Below, in pieces: positions 8,179 to 15,553 of a DNA stretch of 59,278 bases. This stretch comes from CAIXPS01 sp034430115 (GTDB lineage Bacteria; Chloroflexota; Anaerolineae; J036; Brachytrichaceae): the NCBI GenBank assembly GCA_034430115.1, contig DAOUFG010000174.1, positions 1-59,278 on the forward strand, in the 5' to 3' direction. The notes under the pieces were generated by a model. That model was given only the letters and a program-made list of their open reading frames with translations, ran no database searches and was not told the origin of the DNA. Position 1 is the stretch's first letter. Each line of letters begins with the position of its first letter. The position numbers were made by a program, and so were the translations under genes.

Positions 8179-9342
8179 ATGAACCAACGACGACGTGTTT
8201 TACATATTTTGCTGCTCACGCCACCCCTGGCCGGCATCGGTCTGCTGGCCGGCTGCGCCAGCCCTACCTCCACCCCAGTCCCGGCCAGCCCGACGCCGGC
8301 ACCATCTGAAACACCCACACCACCTGCAACGCCTACCCCCACCGCACAACCTACGCCGGCACCCAGCAACACGCCCGCCATATCGCCCACACCAACGACG
8401 ACGTCCGGCGAGATATTCGAACGCAACCGGCGTTTGGGGCGCGGGGTGAACCTGGGCAATGCCCTGGAAGCACCCAATGAAGGTGATTGGGGCGTGACAT
8501 TGGAGGAAACGGATTTTCAGTTGATCCATGCCGCCGGGTTCAACTCGGTACGCGTGCCGATTCGCTGGTCGGCGCATGCCGCAGAAAGCACCCCCTATAC
8601 CATCGACCCAGCATTCTTCGCGCGCATCGATTGGGTCATCGAACAGGCATTTGCAAACGAACTGGCCGTCGTGATCAACGTGCACCACTACGACGAGTTC
8701 TATACTGCCCCCGACCAACATCGTGCACGCCTGATGGGCATCTGGCAGCAAATCGCCCAACGCTACCAGGGGCAACCGGCAGATCTCTACTTTGAGCCGC
8801 TGAACGAACCCTACAACATGAGCGCCGATGTATGGAACGGTTTACTCAGTGAGGCAATCGGCGTCATCCGTGAGACGAACCCTACCCGCCCCATCATCGC
8901 CGGCCCGCTGGATTGGAACAGCTTACAACGCCTGAACGATTTGACCCTCCCTGACGACAGCAATCTGATCGTCACGTTCCACTACTATCAACCCTTCCAA
9001 TTCACGCACCAGGGCGCGGAGTGGGTGCAAGATAGCGACGCCTGGCTGGGAACCACCTGGGAGGGCTCAACCGGCGAGCGCGCCAATGTGGATTACGACC
9101 TGGGTATCGCCGCCGCCTGGGGTAAGGCACACCAGCGCCCCATCTACATGGGCGAGTTCGGCGCCTACTCCAAGGCCCAAATGGATTCGCGCGTACACTG
9201 GACGGCTTACCTGGCCCGCCAGGCAGAAGCGAATCAGATGAGTTGGGCCTATTGGGAGTTTCGCTCCGGGTTCGGTGTGTATGATAATGATGCACACCAG
9301 TGGCACACAGAATTGAAAAATGCACTCATTCCCGCCTCATAA
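8179..9342 (+). CDS. Secreted GH5 endoglucanase-type lipoprotein
   Basis: A lipid-anchored extracellular glycoside hydrolase acting on beta-1,4-linked polysaccharides. The N-terminus has a type II signal peptide with lipobox LLAGC, followed by a Thr/Pro-rich linker of about 50 residues. The GH5 domain begins at RGVNLGNALEAP. The catalytic acid/base is E210 in YFEPLNEPYN and the nucleophile is E326 in YMGEFGAYSK. Other family segments are FNSVRVPIRW, VVINVHHYDEF and IVTFHYYQPF. Length 387 aa. The ATG at 8179 has no strong Shine-Dalgarno sequence. Together with GH130, GH3 and GH2 in this window it points to hemicellulose or beta-glucan use. Exact specificity (cellulase, mannanase, lichenase) is not readable from the sequence. 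Confidence 0.88.
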   Translation: MNQRRRVLHILLLTPPLAGIGLLAGCASPTSTPVPASPTPAPSETPTPPATPTPTAQPTPAPSNTPAISPTPTTTSGEIFERNRRLGRGVNLGNALEAPNEGDWGVTLEETDFQLIHAAGFNSVRVPIRWSAHAAESTPYTIDPAFFARIDWVIEQAFANELAVVINVHHYDEFYTAPDQHRARLMGIWQQIAQRYQGQPADLYFEPLNEPYNMSADVWNGLLSEAIGVIRETNPTRPIIAGPLDWNSLQRLNDLTLPDDSNLIVTFHYYQPFQFTHQGAEWVQDSDAWLGTTWEGSTGERANVDYDLGIAAAWGKAHQRPIYMGEFGAYSKAQMDSRVHWTAYLARQAEANQMSWAYWEFRSGFGVYDNDAHQWHTELKNALIPAS

Positions 9343-9366
9343 CGTAGTGCAACAGTCGGTAATTCG

Positions 9367-9372
9367 TATAAT
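9367..9372 (+). promoter_or_regulatory. Possible -10 element upstream of the LCP gene
   Basis: A perfect TATAAT lies 80 bases before the LCP start in an otherwise GC-rich stretch. The sequence at the expected -35 spacing (near 9344) is a poor match, so the element is only a candidate. Confidence 0.35.
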
Positions 9373-9451
9373 CTATACTCATTCGGGGGTCACATGGTCA
9401 GCTACAATGCTGATCAAAGAACATCTTGTTTCTCGTTAAGTTGCACCGGAA

Positions 9452-10828
9452 ATGATCAACATTCTGAACACCAGGCGCCGGCGAGTCGGCGCGATCGTTG
9501 TTATCGTCGTCGTCGTTATGCTGATAGCTGGGGGTATCGTTGCCTTGGTCTCATCGCAGCATGCATCGCAGGCAAAGGCTCAGAAGGAAATCCTAAGCCA
9601 GATGCAGGTCGTCATCACGCCGCAGGCCACCGTGACGCCGGCAGTAACACCAACGCCCCGTGTCACAGCCACCCCCATGCGTCCCTCCCCAACGCCCACG
9701 CTGAACGCCGAACCAACACCGGTGATCGCGATGAACCCTATGCCGATGCGCGAGTGCGCGTCGTGCACCAATATCTTGCTATTAGGCATTGATCAACGGC
9801 CCGACGACGACCCCAACACGACCCGCTCCGACACGATGATCATCCTGTCGCTCAACACGGCCGACCAAACGGCAGGCATGCTCAGCCTGCCGCGCGATCT
9901 TTACGTGCCCATGCCAAACTCCAGCCGCCTGGATCGCATCAACACCGCGATGGCCTACGGTGGGCCCTCCTACGCAATTCAAGCAGTGGAATACAACATC
10001 GGCGTCCATATCCAGCATTACGTGCGGGTGAACTTCAACGCGGTTGTGGCGCTGGTGGATCTGGTTGGCGGCATTGACGTGGACGTGGATCAGGACATCA
10101 ACGACCCCGAGTACCCCGACAACAACTACGGTTACGACCCATTTGTATTGAGCAAAGGCTGGCAACACCTGGATGGTGCAACGGCACTCAAGTATGCGCG
10201 CACACGCCATCAGACGAGTGACTTCACCCGCCTGCGCCGGCAACAGCAAATCATCATGGCCCTGCGAGATCGCGTGTTGAGCACTAATGCCATCTCCACG
10301 CTCCTGCCCAACGCGCCGGCCATCCTCAACACACTCAGCAGTTCTATCGAAACGGATATGAGCGCATCCGACATGGTCCAGTTACTGCTGGCCGCCAAGG
10401 ACATCTCCACCGATCAGATCAAGCGCGTCACGGTGGACGAAGCCGCGGCCCCAGACTGGACTACCCCCAATGGCGGACAGGTGTTGCTCCCCAACCGCGA
10501 ACGTATCCGCCAGTTGACCGCAGAACTCTACAATCAGACAGCCGAACCCGAGCGAATCGCCTTGCAAAACGGCACTTCCACGCAAGGGTTGGCTGTCTCG
10601 GCACAAAACTATCTCGTCAACCTCGGCTACAACGTGGTGCAGGCAAGCGATGCCCCAAGCACAAGCGCCAACTCCGTCATCATCGACTACCTGGGCAGCT
10701 ACTCCTCCACACTACAACTGGCTTCGGCGCTCGGGCTGCCTTCCTCGTGCATCAGCAGCACGCTGGAGACGGATGACAGCACCGATGTGCTTGTCATCCT
10801 GGGCAAAGATTACAAGCCACAGAACTAA
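9452..10828 (+). CDS. LytR-CpsA-Psr (LCP) family protein with LytR C-terminal domain
   Basis: Membrane-anchored phosphotransferase that attaches polyprenyl-linked glycopolymers to the cell wall or envelope. A short cytoplasmic N-terminus is followed by one transmembrane helix (AIVVIVVVVMLIAGGIVALV) and a Pro/Thr-rich stretch. The LCP domain then carries LLLGIDQRP, RSDTMIILSLN, LSLPRDLYVPMP, and the ALKYARTRH with following Arg cluster that binds the lipid pyrophosphate. A LytR_C domain occupies roughly the last 100 residues (ALQNGTSTQGLA to VLVILGKDY). Length 458 aa. It is convergent with the DinB gene, with tandem hairpins between them. Start is the ATG at 9452 with a weak ribosome binding site. 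Confidence 0.9.
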   Translation: MINILNTRRRRVGAIVVIVVVVMLIAGGIVALVSSQHASQAKAQKEILSQMQVVITPQATVTPAVTPTPRVTATPMRPSPTPTLNAEPTPVIAMNPMPMRECASCTNILLLGIDQRPDDDPNTTRSDTMIILSLNTADQTAGMLSLPRDLYVPMPNSSRLDRINTAMAYGGPSYAIQAVEYNIGVHIQHYVRVNFNAVVALVDLVGGIDVDVDQDINDPEYPDNNYGYDPFVLSKGWQHLDGATALKYARTRHQTSDFTRLRRQQQIIMALRDRVLSTNAISTLLPNAPAILNTLSSSIETDMSASDMVQLLLAAKDISTDQIKRVTVDEAAAPDWTTPNGGQVLLPNRERIRQLTAELYNQTAEPERIALQNGTSTQGLAVSAQNYLVNLGYNVVQASDAPSTSANSVIIDYLGSYSSTLQLASALGLPSSCISSTLETDDSTDVLVILGKDYKPQN

Positions 10829-10842
10829 GTTAATCGTCAAAT

Positions 10843-10897
10843 GTCGGGCGACTTGTTAAGTCGCCCGACCGAGGCGAGACAACATCTCGCCCTACAT
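10843..10897. terminator. Two adjacent hairpins between convergent LCP and DinB genes
   Basis: First hairpin: GTCGGGCGACTT (10843-10854) pairs with AAGTCGCCCGAC (10858-10869). Second: GGCGAGA (10873-10879) pairs with TCTCGCC (10885-10891). They lie between convergent genes and may terminate both. The second resembles the repeat at 6713-6733 and, as there, supplies the TAG stop of the minus-strand gene within CCCTACAT. No long T run follows either one, so termination would be imperfect or factor-assisted. Confidence 0.6.
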
Positions 10898-11377
10898 GCG
10901 TGCGGCGAGCGTTTTGTTGATTTGTTCAATATGGCGCTCGCCATGCCCCGAATAGATGCGCAGCACATCCTCCACCGATATTTCATTGCCATCACCGCGC
11001 ACGCCGGTGCGCAGCCACTGATCTTCGCTCAAAGACTCAAACAGAATCGCCATGCGTTCGTGCAATCCGCTCAGCAGACGCAGCGACGTGTCGATGTGCG
11101 GGTTATCCGCGTCGGGCAGCGCCGCCCAGGCGTCCGTGTTGCTCGCTTTCAACGCCGGGCGATCCTCGGTCAACATCAGCTTCAGCCGGCTGAAGCTGTT
11201 CATGTGCGCATCGGCCAGATGGTGCACGTTTTGTGCCACGTTCCACTCATTCGGCAGGTAGTGTGTCAGTAATTGCTCTTCAGAAAGAGGCTTCGCCAGC
11301 GCTTCCAACTGCCCCGGCAGGGCGCGCAGCTTCGCAATCATCTCTTTCCGTTCTTGTGGTGTCAATTTTGCTTGCAT
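10892..11377 (-). CDS. DinB/YfiT-like metal-dependent four-helix protein
   Basis: Member of the DinB_2 superfamily, helical bundles that bind a divalent metal with three histidines and often act as thiol (bacillithiol/mycothiol) transferases. The ligand positions are visible: H55 or H56 in EWNVAQNVHHLADAHM and the C-terminal pair in YSGHGERHIEQI. Length 161 aa is typical. The ATG at 11377 is preceded by AGGAAGAACG. The final codons ATG TAG lie in the repeat listed just above. The thiol cofactor and substrate are unknown. Confidence 0.85.
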   Translation of the reverse strand: MQAKLTPQERKEMIAKLRALPGQLEALAKPLSEEQLLTHYLPNEWNVAQNVHHLADAHMNSFSRLKLMLTEDRPALKASNTDAWAALPDADNPHIDTSLRLLSGLHERMAILFESLSEDQWLRTGVRGDGNEISVEDVLRIYSGHGERHIEQINKTLAARM

Positions 11378-11683
11378 ATTCGTTCTTCCTTATGAGAGAT
11401 AGACATCGCTCCACGTAATCATAAGCCCGAGGGGCCCTTCGCTAACGAGTCACTTTGATCATTTGCAACTGATCGGGCCTCAACGAGGAACCTTCATCCC
11501 CGATACGGGTAATAGTCCCCACCGGCTGAGTACTATGCCTACCTGGGTATTGCGTAAACATCCCGATTCACAAATCCGGTAAACGGGTTACCATAAGGGG
11601 CACCTGCAATTGTGTGCCGAGCCCACACGAGACTCGAATCGTGCAATTCATCCGACCGTCGAAACGTCCAGAGGCTCATTGTT
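11378..11683. promoter_or_regulatory. Divergent intergenic region upstream of the unknown gene beside the gvp locus
   Basis: About 300 bases with no gene, between the divergent DinB gene and the plus-strand 191-aa ORF. It contains clustered words TACTATG and TACCTGG (around 11529-11545), which loosely resemble NarL-type heptamers (TACYYMT) and the words upstream of gvpA. The resemblance is weak and could be chance. Confidence 0.3.
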
Positions 11684-12259
11684 ATGATCGATACGTATGA
11701 TCAGAACTCAATGCAGAAACGCAGTACACGGCAGGAGGTTTGGGCTGACGTAACAACGCTCGCGCAGCATACGCGACACGGCATGATTTATGGTCATTTT
11801 CAACGTGTCAATCACCCTGGCTACGAGACGCGCTTCTACATTTATGAAAGCCACGGAACCATGCAGTTGTCGGCCCAAACAGTTGTCGCCCTCCGCGCAG
11901 GACTAATTGTGGAAAGTGGAACGCTGCTACTTCCTATCCTGGCTCAGATTGGTCAGAATATCTACGAGGCGTGGTTAGATTTCCACCGTTCCAATACCCG
12001 TTTGTGCTTTGCCGACTTGATACACCAGGACAGTATCTCAATCTCCGTCTATGACGAAAGCACATTGCACAGGTTCCAAACGCCTAACAAACTCCAGGCC
12101 CTGATGGAACTTGCCATGCGTGAAACCTGCCATTTGCCGGCCTGGAGCGCAGCCACGTTCTGCCAGGCGCGTGAAACAATTTATCGACGCTATCCGACCC
12201 CAGAGGCGCTCTGGATGGCCATCACATCAAATCCCCCAATGGCCCAAGATTCAGGTTAA
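11684..12259 (+). CDS. Hypothetical protein, about 191 aa, convergent with gvpK
   Basis: I do not recognise the family. The protein starts MIDTYDQNSMQKRSTRQ and looks like a soluble mixed alpha/beta protein (GHFQRVNHPGYETRFYIYES, LLPILAQIGQNIYEAWLDF, ICFADLIHQDSISISVYDE-like segments). There are no membrane segments or cysteine motifs. I prefer the ATG at 11684 because AGAGG lies upstream; the frame opens at 11612 without a ribosome binding site. It overlaps the 3' end of gvpK by 38 bases, tail to tail. Whether it belongs functionally to the gas vesicle locus is open. Confidence 0.55.
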   Translation: MIDTYDQNSMQKRSTRQEVWADVTTLAQHTRHGMIYGHFQRVNHPGYETRFYIYESHGTMQLSAQTVVALRAGLIVESGTLLLPILAQIGQNIYEAWLDFHRSNTRLCFADLIHQDSISISVYDESTLHRFQTPNKLQALMELAMRETCHLPAWSAATFCQARETIYRRYPTPEALWMAITSNPPMAQDSG

Positions 12260-12590
12260 GCTCTTCGCCTTCCAGGTTAAAGGCAACCTTGAGTTCCTCC
12301 ATGCGTTGCTCAAGCCGCATAAACGTCTCTCCTAACCGCTCAATCTCCTCGTCCGTAAGCGACCCACCTTCCATCCGCCGCAGCGCCTGATGCTCCAGCA
12401 GCCGGCGGATCAACTCGATTAGCGTCAGCACCAACTTAGCCAGGCCCTGTTCCACGCCATCCGGGTCGGCATTAATGTGTTGGGGCAGGCTGCGTCCAGC
12501 CTCATCCATCTCCCTGGTAAAACACCGTGTGTCGCCTTGCTCGAATATCACCCGTTCGACGGTCGGATCATTGCTGATAGTTGTATTCAT
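12222..12590 (-). CDS. gvpK: Gas vesicle protein GvpK
   Basis: Essential accessory protein for gas vesicle formation in the organisms where it has been tested; probably an assembly factor. The sequence shows the conserved GvpK core, NADPDGVEQGLAKLVLTLIE, followed by LIRRLLEHQALRRMEGGSL and a charged helix ending LEQRMEELKVAFNL. Length 122 aa is normal. The ATG overlaps the stop of the upstream gvpF/L gene by four bases (ATGA), so the two are translationally coupled. It is the last gene of the locus. The call is firm. Confidence 0.95.
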   Translation of the reverse strand: MNTTISNDPTVERVIFEQGDTRCFTREMDEAGRSLPQHINADPDGVEQGLAKLVLTLIELIRRLLEHQALRRMEGGSLTDEEIERLGETFMRLEQRMEELKVAFNLEGEELNLNLGPLGDLM

Positions 12591-13315
12591 ATTCCCTCGG
12601 TATTTTGTATTTGTCTAATGGGGAGTTCCACGTTGACATCTACAAAGTTGTAGGGTGGCCACGGCCCCGTGCACAGAAATTGCAGTTTTTGTTCTTCGAC
12701 AGCCAGCAACGCAATAGCATCATGGAACGCGCCCACGCGCTCCCGCGCCACCAGATAAGCTGCCGTCAGCAACATATGCGGCGTCACGAGCAACTTGATA
12801 GTGTGTTGATCGGCCAGCGCACCCAGAGCGGCATCGATCTTATCCACCAGCACCTGCCCACGTTGGCATCGCGCGCGGCGGTCGCGCTCCTCTGTCAGGC
12901 GGATGCGCATGTAATCGCGCCCCTGCAACGCCACAACTGGAGCGCAGGGCGTCACTTCCGGCACGTCCTCCCACAGCGCTCGCACGCTTAGCTCCACCCG
13001 GCCACGCACGCGCTTAAGGTTTGAAACAAAGGCTGCCTGGTTGGCCTCCAAGAGGCCCAACAGATCTTGTTCATTTGCAAGCTGTGTGCCGTAGCGCACC
13101 GGCAAAACGGCTCGTTCGAGCATCAAGCCTTCGAGCAGTTTTTCGTGCAGCCAGAGCTTGTCCTCACACAGCGGGGCGCGTGGCATCTGCGACTCGCCGA
13201 CCACGGCGGCAATATTCTCATAACGCACTATCCTCGGCGCCTTGTGGTCAATTCCCTCCAGCCCGGCAGGCAGCGGCCCCCTTTGCTCAACGATCGCATA
13301 GAGGTAGATCATCAT
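12587..13315 (-). CDS. Gas vesicle protein GvpF/GvpL family, paralog 4
   Basis: GvpF/L proteins bind GvpA and help add it to the growing vesicle edge. This copy starts MMIYLYAIVEQRG, has the typical ERAVLPVRYGTQL strand-loop near residue 70, a helical middle, and the C-terminal family signature LQFLCTGPWPPYNFVDV. Length 242 aa. It overlaps the upstream GvpA-family gene by ATGA and the downstream gvpK by ATGA. It is one of four family members here, the others ending at 13535, 14404 and 18064. I do not assign F or L because the paralogs cannot be separated by eye. Confidence 0.93.
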   Translation of the reverse strand: MMIYLYAIVEQRGPLPAGLEGIDHKAPRIVRYENIAAVVGESQMPRAPLCEDKLWLHEKLLEGLMLERAVLPVRYGTQLANEQDLLGLLEANQAAFVSNLKRVRGRVELSVRALWEDVPEVTPCAPVVALQGRDYMRIRLTEERDRRARCQRGQVLVDKIDAALGALADQHTIKLLVTPHMLLTAAYLVARERVGAFHDAIALLAVEEQKLQFLCTGPWPPYNFVDVNVELPIRQIQNTEGI

Positions 13316-13542
13316 TTAGCAGACTCGCGATTTACCTGTTCCAGCCCAAGCGACACCATGCGCATATGCTCAAGCGTCTCCACCGACGAAAGCAGCACTT
13401 TTAACCCCAAGTACACCAGGTCCACGTTCGCTACGGAGATGGTGATGTCGCCTTTGATGATGACCCCCTTGTCAAGGATGCGATCCAGCAAATCCAGCAA
13501 GGTCACCTCACGTTCTTTCGTGATGGCGTTCGGATCATCCAT
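13312..13542 (-). CDS. GvpA-family minor shell protein (GvpS/GvpM-like)
   Basis: A third member of the GvpA/J/M/S family (PF00741). The core LLDLLDRILDKGVIIKGDITISVANVD..., split here as LLDRILDKGVIIKGD and ITISVANVDLVYLGLKVLL, aligns with GvpA but keeps the V-x-L-V-Y pattern of GvpS/M-type minor proteins. I chose the ATG at 13542 (76 aa) because GCGGAGCC lies just upstream and it overlaps the stop of the preceding gvpF/L; the frame continues to 13563 without a ribosome binding site. Minor GvpA paralogs are thought to nucleate or cap the vesicle tips. It could be named gvpS, gvpM or gvpJ2; only an alignment can decide. Confidence 0.88.
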   Translation of the reverse strand: MDDPNAITKEREVTLLDLLDRILDKGVIIKGDITISVANVDLVYLGLKVLLSSVETLEHMRMVSLGLEQVNRESAK

Positions 13543-14407
13543 TTTGAGGCTCCGCGCTGCCATCTGAGGCGAAGTTATAGGGAGGCCAGGGGCCGGTCAA
13601 CTCCAGGGTGATGCCCTGCTTCGCGAGCGCCGGGGTCATGTCGTCGAGCATGGTGCGAAATGCCGGCCAATCGGCATCCGGCACCAGGTAGGCTGCGTTC
13701 ATGAACATTGCGTCGCTGTGTCCATGCTCAGATGCTGTTTGAACTTTGTTTAGCAATGCCCTTCGGGCACGCTGTGTGAGCCTGGTATGAATTTCCTGCA
13801 CGCGCCAGGTGATGGCAGTTTCGGCCTCACGCAATGCCGCTTGATCGAGCTTCTTGCGCAGAAAATAGGCCGTGCCGGGCTTGGCGCGCTCTAATGCTTC
13901 ACGCTGCGCACGCAAGGCCTCGGACGTCTGCTCCACTTGCTTGGCAAATATAGCGAGGTCGCAATATACCTTCACTCCCCACTCGGTTGCGCCCGCCAGG
14001 TCGCGCAACGCCCTATCAAAGCTCGCGTAATTGTTATCCAAAGTTGCGAAAATGCCGTCCTTGTTCAGATAAACGGTACAGAACTTGAACGGCAACACCG
14101 TGTAGTCTCTCAATAAGCGGGTCAACAGCGTCTGCTGTGCCATCACCCGATCACGCACCCAATTTGCTTCCTGCAGATACTGTTCCAGCGCAGCCTGCCC
14201 AAAGATAGAGAGCGGAACTTCGCTGTAGATCACCCGAACATCTTTGTAGCTGAACGCTTCAACTTTCACGTCGGGAATGATGCCCTCCATCGGCAACGCC
14301 CCGCCCGCCTGACCCTCACGAGACCTCACTACCGCATAGACATAGAACCCTATATCGAGTGACTCTGCCACTGCAGGGCTTGGCTCAAGCGCAACGTCAT
14401 TGATCAT
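13535..14407 (-). CDS. Gas vesicle protein GvpF/GvpL family, paralog 3
   Basis: Assembly factor of the GvpF/L type, 290 aa. Family features are GFYVYAVVRSRE near the N-terminus, YTVLPFKFCTVYLNKDG in the middle, a long helical region rich in Arg/Glu (LRAQREALERAKPGTAYFL onward) and the C-terminal ITLELTGPWPPYNF signature. This copy is longer than paralog 4 because of the extended helical insert, which resembles the long GvpL/F-type proteins of heterotrophs. ATG overlaps the upstream stop (ATGA), indicating coupled translation with the J-domain fusion gene. Confidence 0.92.
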   Translation of the reverse strand: MINDVALEPSPAVAESLDIGFYVYAVVRSREGQAGGALPMEGIIPDVKVEAFSYKDVRVIYSEVPLSIFGQAALEQYLQEANWVRDRVMAQQTLLTRLLRDYTVLPFKFCTVYLNKDGIFATLDNNYASFDRALRDLAGATEWGVKVYCDLAIFAKQVEQTSEALRAQREALERAKPGTAYFLRKKLDQAALREAETAITWRVQEIHTRLTQRARRALLNKVQTASEHGHSDAMFMNAAYLVPDADWPAFRTMLDDMTPALAKQGITLELTGPWPPYNFASDGSAEPQNG

Positions 14408-15504
14408 TTTGTCATTCCCTCCATGCCATTGTCTGAGTTCACTTCCTGCCTGCGCACGGCGATCAGTAACATGCTTTCGATGCTCGCCCGATCAAGATGA
14501 CAGCGTACTTCAGCAGTCGGGGGATGTTCTCCCCCCTGCCCCAGCATTTGATTTTCTGCCACCTGGGTGAGCAACTTATAGGCTTGCGCCAGCGTCGTCA
14601 TACGTGCTTCTTTTTCTTTGTCGCCGGCATTTAAGTCGGGATGAAGCTGCTTGGCCGCCAGGTAATAGGCGCGCCGGATTTCCTCCAGGCTGACGAGGGC
14701 GTCACAACCCAACATCTGGCGTGCCGCATCCGTCGCCTCAAATGTGGGAACCTGCACCTCCACCGTTGCAAAACTGTACGGCGGCAGCGGGCCAACACGC
14801 CTGAAGGTATACCGTCCATTGAAAGCCTCATCCATGTGATCCAGCGTCGCATCCAAAGCCTGGCGACCGGGGGCATCCAACAACAGCCCCTGGTTGATGA
14901 CGATGGAATCATCAAGGATGGGGTTCACGATGCTATCGCGCGCCAATGCGCACAGTTGCGGGCCAACGTGCCCGGCCAGTTCTGCGCGCCTTTGCTCCAG
15001 CATCTGCTTTACCAGTTGTCCCAGGGCTACCCGCTCATTCACCGTCTGTTCCGCCGGACGTTGGGCGACATGCGCCTTTAACTGCATCACCGCGTCGTCC
15101 TGACCAATTTCCTGGAACACGCGCTGCAGATTCCATAGCATCACTACTTCCATCTGCACCAACCCGTGCAATTTTTTGAGCGCCTGGGCAAATTGTCCCG
15201 TTCCCCGATATAGCAGACGTTCCAACGAACCCAGGTCGGGCAACACCGTGCCGAATTTCACGGGCAGAACGGTGAAGTGATTCATGACGGCTTCGACCAC
15301 GCGTTGATGAATCACCAGATAGCGCATGACCCGATCCCGCTTCAGGCCCCGGTAGTCGTCGAGTGGGCTGCTGCCAACGACCGCAGCAATGCCATTCACA
15401 GGATAGGCGTACACCTCATCTTCTTCGTCATCCATGCCACAAACTTCGTCGAAGATGATCTTGTGATCGCTTGGGATGATTCCATATAGGTATATCGGCT
15501 TCAT
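14404..15504 (-). CDS. GvpF/GvpL fused to a C-terminal DnaJ (J) domain, paralog 2
   Basis: Residues 1-252 are a GvpF/L protein (MKPIYLYGII, FTVLPVKFGTVLPDLG, YTFRRVGPLPPYSFATVEV). Residues about 260-316 form a J-domain with the invariant HPD at 288-290 (YYLAAKQLHPDLNAGDKEKEA), so it could recruit and stimulate an Hsp70. A tail of 50 residues follows. The ATG at 15504 is supported by GGGGGATC upstream; the frame extends further to 15633 but that stretch overlaps the CDC48 gene and looks non-coding. Together with GvpH (Hsp20) and CDC48 in the same operon, this suggests chaperone-assisted handling of GvpA. The domain fusion is unusual for GvpF/L. Confidence 0.9.
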   Translation of the reverse strand: MKPIYLYGIIPSDHKIIFDEVCGMDDEEDEVYAYPVNGIAAVVGSSPLDDYRGLKRDRVMRYLVIHQRVVEAVMNHFTVLPVKFGTVLPDLGSLERLLYRGTGQFAQALKKLHGLVQMEVVMLWNLQRVFQEIGQDDAVMQLKAHVAQRPAEQTVNERVALGQLVKQMLEQRRAELAGHVGPQLCALARDSIVNPILDDSIVINQGLLLDAPGRQALDATLDHMDEAFNGRYTFRRVGPLPPYSFATVEVQVPTFEATDAARQMLGCDALVSLEEIRRAYYLAAKQLHPDLNAGDKEKEARMTTLAQAYKLLTQVAENQMLGQGGEHPPTAEVRCHLDRASIESMLLIAVRRQEVNSDNGMEGMTK

Positions 15505-15553
15505 ATCGATCCCCCTGCCCCACGAAAGTGAACACAGCAATGGCGCATTCCCA

